Source: Rachicladosporium sp. CCFEE 5018
Taxonomy: Eukaryota > Ascomycota > Dothideomycetes > Cladosporiales > Cladosporiaceae
Reading direction: 5' to 3'
Length of the DNA stretch: 64,000 nucleotides
Assembly: GCA_002077045.2 (NCBI GenBank)
Contig: KZ111144.1
Location: forward strand, 618,254-682,253
A program made the position numbers and the translations under genes. Each line of letters starts with the position of its first letter. Position 1 is the first letter of the stretch. Positions 32,672-41,651 of this stretch are shown here, one piece after another. A model generated the notes under the pieces. That model did not search any database and had not been told where the DNA came from. It saw only the letters and a program-made list of their open reading frames with translations.

Positions 32672-34214
32672 TCACCTGAAAGCGTCCATATCGGCAGACT
32701 CTCTTCCTTCCACCATGACATAATCTCCGTTCCCAATCTGCGTTTCACTCAGCAGCTTCGCAGCCACTTTTCCGATCCTCTGTACACCCTCAATGAGCAG
32801 CTTTTCGTCCTCCCACGCAAAACAAAGTCGAATGTTCGCGGGGAAAGTCAGCTCTTGATCGCCAGGCACCTCGAACATCTCCCCAGCAGCCACAATTACA
32901 TTCTCCTCGGTCTTACATATGCGCGCCAGATCGACAGCCATCAAGCCCGCGGGCAGCCCGAGCCAAACGAAGTAGCCACCTACGACGTCGCGATCCGACT
33001 GAGGTATAGTGAACCGAAGAGGCAGCAGATGGGCGTTGATCGCTCGCATGATGCCAGCGTACCGCGATGCGTACGCCGGACAAAGCACGTTCTGGATATT
33101 ATCCCGAAGCTGTCCTGTTTCGACAAGGTGTGTTACGTAGGTGGACGTCAACTGTGACGGAGCGCCGCCGGATCGTGTCGTACCACTAATGATTGTGTCA
33201 GCGTCAGCTATAGGGCTGCAGAGAGGCTTGTGGGGACACATGTGCCTCCATCGTCTTTCGTACGACGCACCACGGGGCTGAGATGTGCTGCAGTGGATTT
33301 CGCAGGGCAGAGAGTACTCACGCCTGACTGACGCCAAAAGCAAACTTCTTTGTTCCTTCGACCCACCCGCAGCGGATGCCTGGCCCGGCAATCTTGCTGA
33401 AGCTACCATTCGAACATGTGTTGCCGAAGCCGTCTGCTCCATCGCGCTCTGCGCCGCCAGCCAGACTACGATCTACGTCGACCAGTCGAGAAAAATGTGT
33501 AGTGCTCAACACACCCTTTTGTGCGCTCTTCTCCGTGTCTGCAGGCCATTGCAGAAAGTCATACACGTCATCTGCCACAACGAGCGCATCGAACTTTCTC
33601 GCTAGCTTCACCAAGTCCCGTCTGCACTCCATGCCCATAGTGCGCGAGGAGGGGTTCGCAAACGAAGGGACGCAGTAGATCACATGCTTGTACACCTTTC
33701 CCCAGCTTCTCCTGGCCTTGAAATTCTGTCGCTGTTTCCCTTTACCCTCTCTCTTCTGCCACTCCACTTCGCACTTCGTCATCTCCCTCTTCAGCATCTC
33801 CAGATCCACCCCATCATCCCCCTCAGGCACGCCCTTCATACGTCCCCCAAACCCCGCATCCTCAAATATTCGAAACGCGAGGAAGTAAGCCGGCGCTACG
33901 ATCCAGATCTTCCTTGTGTATCCCGGATCCGTATATACACTCAGTAGGTTTCCCAGGTTCTGCGACGCGCCGCCAGTGATACAGAGTCGCTCTGCTGGTA
34001 TATGGGTTTCGGGTGTGTAAAAGGCGATTAGCCAGGCAGCTATTGCGACGCGAGCGGGCTCGTAGCCAGGATCAGGACCGTAGAGCAGTGCGTCCTGAGC
34101 TATGGAGGGCGAGGAAAGGGCGGCTTGCGTTGCAGAGATGATGAGCGAGGTAGGGAGAAGCGAAGGGGCGGGCCAGCCGCGGAGGAGGTTGATGGGCTGC
34201 TTGTGAGCAGCCAT
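32672..34214 (-). CDS. PLP-dependent class I/II aminotransferase (Aro8/2-aminoadipate-type)
   Basis: There are two exons, 34214..33322 and 33185..32672, with a GTGAGT..ATTAG intron, giving 468 residues. It has the fold-type I layout: the N-terminal block NLLRGWPAP, GPDPGYEPARVAIAAWL, a Gly-rich cofactor loop ITGGASQNLGNLL, the cofactor Asp/Tyr in VVADDVYDFLQW, and the Schiff-base lysine K274 in NGSFSKIAGPGIRCGW. The C-terminal domain has GGYFVWLGLPAG and NIRLCFAWEDE. This sub-branch (often labelled valine-pyruvate or aromatic aminotransferase) has no firm substrate in fungi. It is divergent from the second APC permease, with 1,002 bases between. Confidence 0.92.
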
Positions 34215-35216
34215 GCCTAGATCTGGATGCTTAAGACGGATGTGAATTGACGAAGAAAGGAAAGACGAGCCAGGATGTAGCTGTACCTGTACCTTTCTTG
34301 GGCTCCACTGCCAAAATGTGCTTGTGGTCATTCCAGCAGAAACCCCGGCATCGTCGCCTGGCGTTATGGGCTGCGGTACGATCTGGTTCTCTTGTTATCA
34401 GCGCTCTGCTAAAGTGCACACGCAGACAAGGTGATGAGAACACCGTCTGCTAGAGAAGATTTGGCAAATGGTCTCGGTCTCGTGACCAGGAGCATGTTTC
34501 GCCAAGCCGCCTAGTGGGAGTCTAGCGGGAGTCGATTCTTGGACCTCACATCCTCATTTTATTCATCGACCGATTAGCAACGGCGCAGGGGTGTTCATGT
34601 CGCGCTCAGAGTTCGACGCACGAGAGTCGCGTCTGCCTTCGCGCGTGGCAGTTGTGATGAGGGAAGGTCCGATATGTGAAATACCAACGCACCGACATTG
34701 AGTTCTGCGGCGCCCGCCCTTTCTTCGCCATGATGTCTTTGCACTGGGCGCCCAGTCTACAATTCTTGTCTCCGCCCTTTGCAGAGCTTTCCAAGACGAT
34801 GATGGCACGCTGTATCCCCGCCGAGGTAGGTCCAGTCGAGTTCTTTATCTACTTGGCTATCATTTTACTGCAATCTCGCATCTGTACACTTTTTATTTGC
34901 CAGGGAGGGAGACGCTCTGCTACGATTGACGACGTTCATTGATACAGATAGGAGGGAGAAATAGTGTCAGATAGCAACGGGAAGAGTTCTGCAGCCAATC
35001 TTCTGTCAAGTCATTTGAGTACTGAGAGACCGCCTCCACACCCGTGGACGTCCGCATCGACTCGAGACCTGCCGACGCGCAATTTGGAACCGATAGCGAC
35101 ACCTCTTCTACCGAACGCGACATCCAGGACTACAGCACCTACCCTGTGATCTCGACCTTCCAACGCTCGCGAGCCGTAGATCTGCCATTGCGCCTTCAGC
35201 ACTCCAGGACTTTGCG
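34215..35216. promoter_or_regulatory. Divergent promoter region (aminotransferase / APC permease 2)
   Basis: This 1,002-base region between divergent starts must hold both promoters. A CCAAT box lies at 34995-34999, about 220 bases upstream of the permease ATG. No other element is recognised. Confidence 0.45.
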
Positions 35217-37003
35217 ATGGCGACCCACGATGGACAGCACTCGCCGGGCTCCAGCTCCTTCCGCGACGACAAGAAGGCGATCGCGCGTCTCCCTTCCAAC
35301 GACTCCGCCGACTCCGATGCCCTACGTCTCGCAGCCCTCGGCTATGACCAGTCCATGGAACGGAAGTTTTCGGTCTGGTCGTTACTTGGTGTAGGCTTCT
35401 CGCTTACGAACTCGTGGTTCGGGCTTAGTAGCGCGCTCGTTACCGGCATCAACTCGGGTGGTACAGCTCTGGTCATCTACGGAGTGATCTTGGTCGCTTG
35501 TGTTAGTTCCTGTGTTGCCATCAGCCTGTCTGAGCTGGCTTCTGCCATGCCCAGCGCAGGTGGCCAGTACTATTGGGCGCATGAGCTCGCACCGAAGAAG
35601 TACAAGAACCTCGCCAGCTACTTCGTCGGATGGTTCAGCTGGGCTGGAAGCATATTCGTAAGCCACATCAGGATTCGCGTAGCAGACGACTAATCTGACA
35701 AACATCGCAGACTTCTGCATCTGTAGCACTCGGTCTGGGCTTGCTGTCGTAGGCTGTTACCAGCTAAGTCACCCCGATTAGTAGGTACACAGTGGAACTA
35801 GAATCGATCCAAGGTCAATAGCTAACAGTTCCAAGCGTGATCAACACTTACCACGTCTTCGCTGCGTACCAGTGTATCAATGCTGTGGCAGCGATCTTCA
35901 ACTGCTACGGCAAGTTCCTCCCTCGGATCGCTACGACATTCCTCTACATCTCCCTAATATCTTTCGCCACGATACTGATCACCGCAAGTCCCCCACAGCC
36001 AGATACGAAATTTCACTAACAAACCCAGATACCCTCCGTAACGCCCGCCCACCAACCCGCCTCCTTCGTCTTCGCGACCTTCATCAACAACACAGGCTAC
36101 TCGCAGAACGGTCTCGCCTTCATCGTCGGCCTAATCGGCACCAATTGGCCTTTCGCCTGCCTTGACTCTGCTACGCACTTAGCCGAAGAAGTCCCCCGTC
36201 CTGAGCGCAACATCCCCATAGCTATCTGCGGCACAGTCGCCATAGGCTTCACCACAGCATGGTTCTTCGCGGTGGCCATGTTCTTCAGCCTCTATGGAAG
36301 CATGGAGGACTTGACGAACACACCCACCTCGACGCCGATATTGGCGCTGTTTGCGTCTGCTCTCACTGGGCGACGAGGCCAGATCGCTGGTGCCATAGTG
36401 CTGGAGTCTATGATCTTGACGACGGGCATGGGCTGTATGATTGCGTCGCATACATGGCAGTCCCGGCTCGTCTGGTCATTTGCGCGCGATGGCGGAGTGC
36501 CAGGCCACAAGTACCTCTCGCACATCGACCGGCAGCTGGACGTCCCACTGCGAGCGCATCTGGTTTCCTGCGGGTTGGTTGCTGTAGTCGGCTGCCTGTA
36601 CCTCGGGAGCTATACGGCGTTCAATTCCATGGTCACAGCATGCATGGTCCTGCTCTACCTGTCCTACGCTGTACCAGTAGGATGCTTGATCTTCCACTAC
36701 GGTCGCTCAAACCTCAAGCATGGCCCATTCTGGCTTGGAAAGATCGGACTCTTTGCCAACATCGTACTGCTGGCTTGGACACTTTTCACGCTGGTAATGT
36801 ACAGCTTTCCGTACACCATGCCAGTCACAGCAGGAAACATGAACTACGTCAGTGTGGTGTATGCTGTTGTAACGGTCATTGTGGTCGTGGACTGGTTTGC
36901 GAGGGGACGCAAGGCTTACGGCATGAAGGAGATGGAAAGGGACGAGCGCAGAGCAAGTTTAGGGGAAGCGTACGTTGATAAACAACGTAGTACTATAGTC
37001 TGA
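35217..37003 (+). pseudogene. APC-family amino acid/GABA permease, copy 2, with a 1-nt frameshift
   Basis: I read four exons: 35217..35657, 35711..35780, 35836..35983 and 36029..37003. Introns 1 and 2 are GT..AG. Intron 3 (45 nt) is GCAAGT..CTAAC..CAG. The permease is clear: HELAPKKYKNLASYFVGW, NCYGKFLPRIATT, HLAEEVPRPERNIPIAI and SFARDGGVPGHKYLS. In exon 2 the frame reads TSASVALG and then needs a shift at about 35731-35734 to continue as SGLAVVGCYQLSHPD; otherwise TAG at 35750 stops it. The residue count across the break matches homologues exactly, so one base appears to be missing. All other exons are intact, so this is a young pseudogene or a consensus error. Substrate is unknown (GABA/choline/polyamine branch). 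Confidence 0.82.
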
Positions 37004-37569
37004 TAGCATGGCTACATAGGACATCGCAATAGGTCCAATATGCGATGCTGGAGAGGATCAGGTATCTTGCGTGTCTGCAGGATGCTTGCGTGAGATGAAC
37101 CACAATCCCACATCTCGAATTTGAAGCCGATCGCTGTGACATTGGCATCCTCTTGCGTCGTCATCCCCTTGTCCACGCTCTTCATCGGCTTTGATCGCAT
37201 GCATCAATTTACGACTAAGCGCACTTCATGGATGACTTCCGTCATGTGTGACTGAGTGGCAATGAAGGGTCGCCAAACGGGGTCAAACGCGTGAATGGGG
37301 GCCAACATCGCAGTGACCTTCACGGCACAGCAGTTCGGGGTGCATGATGCACACCATTGATGGCCTGAACCAACTCGATCGCTCCACATCGGTCTTACAA
37401 CTTACAACGGCACAGCGACGTCTCCATAGCTACACGAAGAAGTCCTGCACCATTCACTGTTACCTGTCCTTCGGGGCTGGCGGCTGACTAGGAGTGGTCA
37501 CCGCCACCCGCCCAACAGGTCGAACATCACAAAGGCTGCCCGCTGTCTGTTGAGCACGGAAGACTCGAT
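37004..37569. other. Intergenic, upstream of the HET gene
   Basis: This 566-base gap between two plus-strand genes should contain the HET gene promoter. I see nothing specific. Confidence 0.4.
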
Positions 37570-39886
37570 ATGTCGGATTCGTCTGAACATGAGCTTGTGC
37601 GCGAAAAGCCAATGCCATGGACACCTTCAACGCTTTGCACGAGGTGCCGAAATCTGTTCCGCCGGCGCCGCTTGGAACTGTCGCCATACAAGGGCAACTC
37701 GCACAAGCCGTACCATACGAAACGCACATGGAAGAAGTCAATCGGCGAGCGGTGCATCATGTGCCACCCCATCCTATCGCAATTCCTTGACGGCAGTTAC
37801 ATGGGCTTCATGGACTGCGGGGAAGACGAAGGAATGGTTGAGGTATCCATTCGAGACAGCACAAAATGGCACGAATTGCACCCACGTTGCTTGGACATTA
37901 GCTTTGTCCGATCTGCGATCTTCCGGCTGGAGGCATCGACATACGGGCAGAGGCCCGGCCTCGTGCTCGCGCGCCACTACCGGCTTGTCCCACAGGCTCT
38001 TATAGTCGGGTCCCAGAGTGACGGAACTCTGACGAGACGGGCGCTGTTGCAGAGGTGGTTCGATGTCTGCGCGGAGCACACCGAATGTTCTGTTGAGGCT
38101 TCCACCTTTCGCCCTGCTCGATTAGTAGAGATTGGGCCTACATGGCAGCGCGTGGTTGAAACCCCACCGGACGACACAGCCTACATTTGCCTGAGCCACC
38201 GTTGGACTAACAATGAAGTTACACTCCTCACCGAGAACCTTGAGACAATGAAGTCAGGGTTTCCTATCACGCAGCTGTCTGATGATGTCGCTGCGGGTAT
38301 ACAGTGGACTCGCGTGCTAGGCTTCCAGTATATCTGGATCGACACACTCTGCATTATACAGGACTCGCAAAGCGACTGGCTGCGCGAGGCACAACGGATG
38401 GCAGACATCTACAAGCATGGCTTTTGCACTTTGGCGTCCAGTGATGGCACTGAAGATAGCGAACAAGCAGGCATGTCGATACTGCCAGACGAGAGGCCGG
38501 TGGGTGTTGTGCACGACGTACGAAGCTCGTGGTCGTACAAGGGCACCCATGATTGGTGTCTGATTGATGCAGGCTACTGGAGACTTGACTGGCGGGACAA
38601 GGAACTCAATACTCGCGGTTGGGTCTTCCAAGAAGCGCTCCTGTCTCGTCGAGTGGTCCACTGCCACGGCGAGCAACTTTTGTGGCAGTGTGGCGAGCTC
38701 ACTGCCTCAGAGTCATTTCCTCGAGGCTTTCCGCCGGAGGAGCTCGTTGGTGAAGTGCAAGCCTCGTTCACCGTCACTGGAGACATGTTTCAACAGCGGA
38801 GACAAGCCGTCACTCGATACTCGACACGTCGCTTGACCTTTGGCAAAGACAAACTCATCGCGTTCGCGGGTATAGTAGCAACATTACAGTCGGACGACTG
38901 GCACTACGCAGGTTTATGGGGCCATGATGTCGTCCGTCAGCTGCTCTGGTGTGTGGCCTTTCATACGCAGATGAATGGCGAGAGTACACGCTACTGCCCC
39001 GACGCGAATGCTCCCAGCTGGTCATGGGCTAACGTGGACGCCATGATAGACTACGAAGAGCATTACTACTCTAATCATAACCGAGTATTCACGCAGCACG
39101 TGGAGATAGTTAGTATCGACCCCGACACGCTTGAGCTTCGAATTTGCGGACTACTCTATCCCCATGGACCGGGTTGCCCTCTCGAGCTGCTGCGCCATCA
39201 TGGTGGTTTCGCATACAAAGACGTATGTATTCTATAAGGCACTGTCAAAGATCATATACTGATGTATCGGTCACCTGTAGGCCGTGCTTCCGGATGTCGA
39301 TGAAGACGATGAAGACGATGAAGACGATGAAGACGATAAACATAACGGAGACGATGAAGACCAAGACGATGGAGACGATGAAGCCGATGAAGCGGATGCA
39401 AATGGTGAAGCGGATGCAAATGATGAAGCGGATACAGACGATGAAGCGGATACAAACGATTTAGATGGTACAGACAATGAAGACGTTGCAGACGTTGAAG
39501 ACGATGAAGGCGTTGAAGACAACGAAGACGATGAAGATAATGAAGCTGACGAAGCCGACGAAGCCGACGAAACCAATACAGACGATACAGACGATACAGG
39601 CGATGAAGACGTTGAAGACAATAAAGTCGATGACCACCACCTACCACCGCATAAAGCGCTCCAAGATCTGCGGTATCTGTACATGCAATCCGGGACCGTC
39701 AATAACAGAACAACTCTGCGTTGCCTAGCTCTCCGCGCAGTACCTGGACGGCAAGGGTTCTACGTGCGGTTCGGTCACGTCAAGGTGGACTCGACCAAAG
39801 CTCGTGCGTACTTCGAAGACGGGAAGAATCGTTGCGACGGAGCTGCATACATGCCGGACGAGCGTGGAGTACTTACAATTATCTAG
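37570..39886 (+). CDS. HET-domain (heterokaryon incompatibility) protein with acidic repeat insert
   Basis: There are two exons, 37570..39222 and 39281..39886 (GTATGT..CTGTAG), giving 752 residues. The N-terminus has a Cys-containing block (LCTRCRNLF, GERCIMCHPI). The HET domain starts at about residue 203 with YICLSHRW and continues LGFQYIWIDTLCIIQDS..DW and MADIYKHGFCTLASSD; further on is RGWVFQEALLSRR. These are the family's three conserved blocks. HET proteins trigger cell death when incompatible hyphae fuse, though most family members are untested. Exon 2 begins with about 115 residues that are mostly Asp and Glu, then returns to the conserved HET C-terminal block YFEDGKNRCDGAAYMPDERG. 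The acidic segment is a tandem repeat placed directly after the splice acceptor. Confidence 0.93.
39299..39635 (+). repeat. Degenerate 9-nt minisatellite (GATGAAGAC-type) in HET exon 2
   Basis: The first units are perfect copies of GATGAAGAC; later units drift to GATGAAGCG, GACGAAGCC and GATACAGAC. The 9-nt period keeps the frame. Because of its composition the tract is open in several frames on both strands, which creates spurious ORFs. Confidence 0.9.
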
Positions 39887-40108
39887 CAGTGATGACGCTG
39901 ACTCGGCCGCTGAACATCTGAGGCGCGCTGCGTAACGCGACCATCGTCAGTCATTGTAAAGATGTTTGGAATCCTCTGTACTCATGAAAATGCTCGTGTA
40001 CGGATGTCGGCTTGATTGTAGGTCATGTTCTTCATTATGATATACTTACATACCCAGTTCAGGCAAATTCATCCTTATACCTTGATGATCTTTCCATAAT
40101 TCTACTCC

Positions 40109-41113
40109 CTACTCAATATCTACCCTCTTCACATCAACCCACTCCTTCTCCTCCTTCGGCACAGTGACTCTCAGCACACCGTCTTCGAGCTTCGCTGAAA
40201 TGCCATCAATGTCAACCTTCGCTGGGTGTGTGGCACTGCCTAGCGTAAGCTTGCGCTCGAAGGCACCCACAGCACGCTCGTCGAGCGCTAGTGTCTTGAG
40301 GAAGTCCTCGTCGCCAGGCCGGTACACTACACCTGAGATGTTCAGAGTGGAAGCCTCGGCATCCCAGTCAACGGCTATGTCCTCCTTCTTCGCTCCCGGG
40401 AGGGAGAGGTGGATCACCCAAGCGGAGTCGGTAGCGAAGATATCGGCTTCGGGGCGGAAGTCGCCAGATCTCTCAACGGACTTATCCTTGTTGGTTGATA
40501 GGCCGGATTCGTTTCCGTTCTGGTTGTCGAAGACCTGAGATTGGAACATCTCCGCTAGATTCGCGAGGAAGGGAGGGATCTCGCCGTTGGACCCAGCGGC
40601 GAAATTCTGAGCCCATGGTACGGCACCCCAGCCTCGTCCGCGACCTTGACCGCCGCAGCGACCGCGGCTTCCGCGGCCACCGTGGTGGAAGGGAGGTGGG
40701 CCGTGAGGATGATGTGGTGGATCATGGTGAGGCGCACCAGGTGGTGGTGGTGGTGCTGGGGAGCCTTCGTGGCCTGGTGGTGGTGGCGGCGGTGGTGCCT
40801 CGCCGTGATGTGGTGGTCCGGGTGGTGGTGGCGGGCCCTCGCCGTGGTGCGGCGGTGGAGGAGGGTGTTCACCATCATTTTGTGGGCCGTGTGGTGGCTG
40901 AGGGCCTTGGAAGCGGCCTCGATTGGGCATGGCGCCGAAGGGCCAGCCGTTGAAGCCGTTCGCCCATGGGTTTGCTTGGTCTTGTGTGTTGTTGTCGTTG
41001 TTGTCGTTGTTGCTGCGCTCGCCGCCGAAGGCGTGATTCGCTGCCTGAGGGTCGAGCTCGGCGATGAAGTCCCAGAAGGGAGCCATCTGGTTGACGTAGC
41101 GTGGTGGAGGCAT
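40109..41113 (-). CDS. Small heat-shock protein (alpha-crystallin/Hsp20) with long low-complexity N-terminus
   Basis: A single exon encodes 334 residues, long for the family. The alpha-crystallin domain occupies about residues 225-334: RPEADIFATDSAWVIHLSLPG opens it, followed by KKEDIAVDWD, and it closes with KLEDGVLRVTVPKEEKE, the conserved GVL block of small HSPs. Before it lies an Asn/Asp-rich stretch, then about 80 residues almost wholly Pro, His and Gly, then an Arg/Gly-rich stretch (GRGSRGRCGGQGRGRGWG). The function predicted from the family is ATP-independent holdase activity. The low-complexity region suggests condensation or RNA contact, which is inference. No clear heat-shock element was found upstream by eye. 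Confidence 0.92.
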   Translation of the reverse strand: MPPPRYVNQMAPFWDFIAELDPQAANHAFGGERSNNDNNDNNTQDQANPWANGFNGWPFGAMPNRGRFQGPQPPHGPQNDGEHPPPPPHHGEGPPPPPGPPHHGEAPPPPPPPGHEGSPAPPPPPGAPHHDPPHHPHGPPPFHHGGRGSRGRCGGQGRGRGWGAVPWAQNFAAGSNGEIPPFLANLAEMFQSQVFDNQNGNESGLSTNKDKSVERSGDFRPEADIFATDSAWVIHLSLPGAKKEDIAVDWDAEASTLNISGVVYRPGDEDFLKTLALDERAVGAFERKLTLGSATHPAKVDIDGISAKLEDGVLRVTVPKEEKEWVDVKRVDIE

Positions 41114-41651
41114 GATATTGTTATGTGTGGTCGGGGATGAGGACTTGTGATAGAGGTGTGTTGTTGGAAAGAGTAAGGAAGAGAACGAGAACGACGACTG
41201 TAGCTATGCCTTATACTCACACAGTACCTAACTTACACACTCGCCACGTAGCAGAGGCGACCACACCTACGCAAGCTTGTCTGGGACCTGGAACGTCAGC
41301 TACAACAGCTATCTTCCGACACACAGAGTTGCCAGTAGAAGCCCAGCGAAGCAGAGTGAAGGACAGAGAAGAGCTGCCCTAACATCTCGAGGCATCTGCA
41401 TATTGCGCATTCTGACTGGCTGGAGGAATAGGGTAAGCGATGTGAGGTGTACGTACTTTGATGCAGGCCTGGACTTGGTTGTGGCGAGGGCAAGATGTGG
41501 AAGTGGGTCGAAACAAAGTTGGCGCCGGATCTCGCCGCTGATTAGCAGGGGTCTGCCGTTATCAATCTTGAAAATGTTACACACAGGAAAGCAGCGTGGG
41601 TATCATTGACAAACACTCCGATCGACCTCACACGTTACAACGATCGCCACA
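41114..41651. promoter_or_regulatory. Divergent promoter region (small HSP / SDA1)
   Basis: This 538-base region between divergent starts must contain both promoters. A purine-rich run at about 41165-41200 contains several GAA triplets on the plus strand, but I cannot assemble a proper inverted GAA/TTC heat-shock element. Confidence 0.4.

Noticed and set aside
35781..35835. A second frameshift in APC permease 2 after LSHPD
   Set aside because: A 55-nt intron (GTAGGT, CTAAC, CCAAG) explains it and restores LSHPD-YVINTYHVF; only the upstream 1-nt lesion remains.
39144..39728. Several long ORFs overlapping the HET acidic repeat on both strands (Leu/His-, Ser-, Met/Lys-rich)
   Set aside because: They are by-products of a stop-free 9-nt repeat; only the D/E frame joins conserved HET sequence on both sides.
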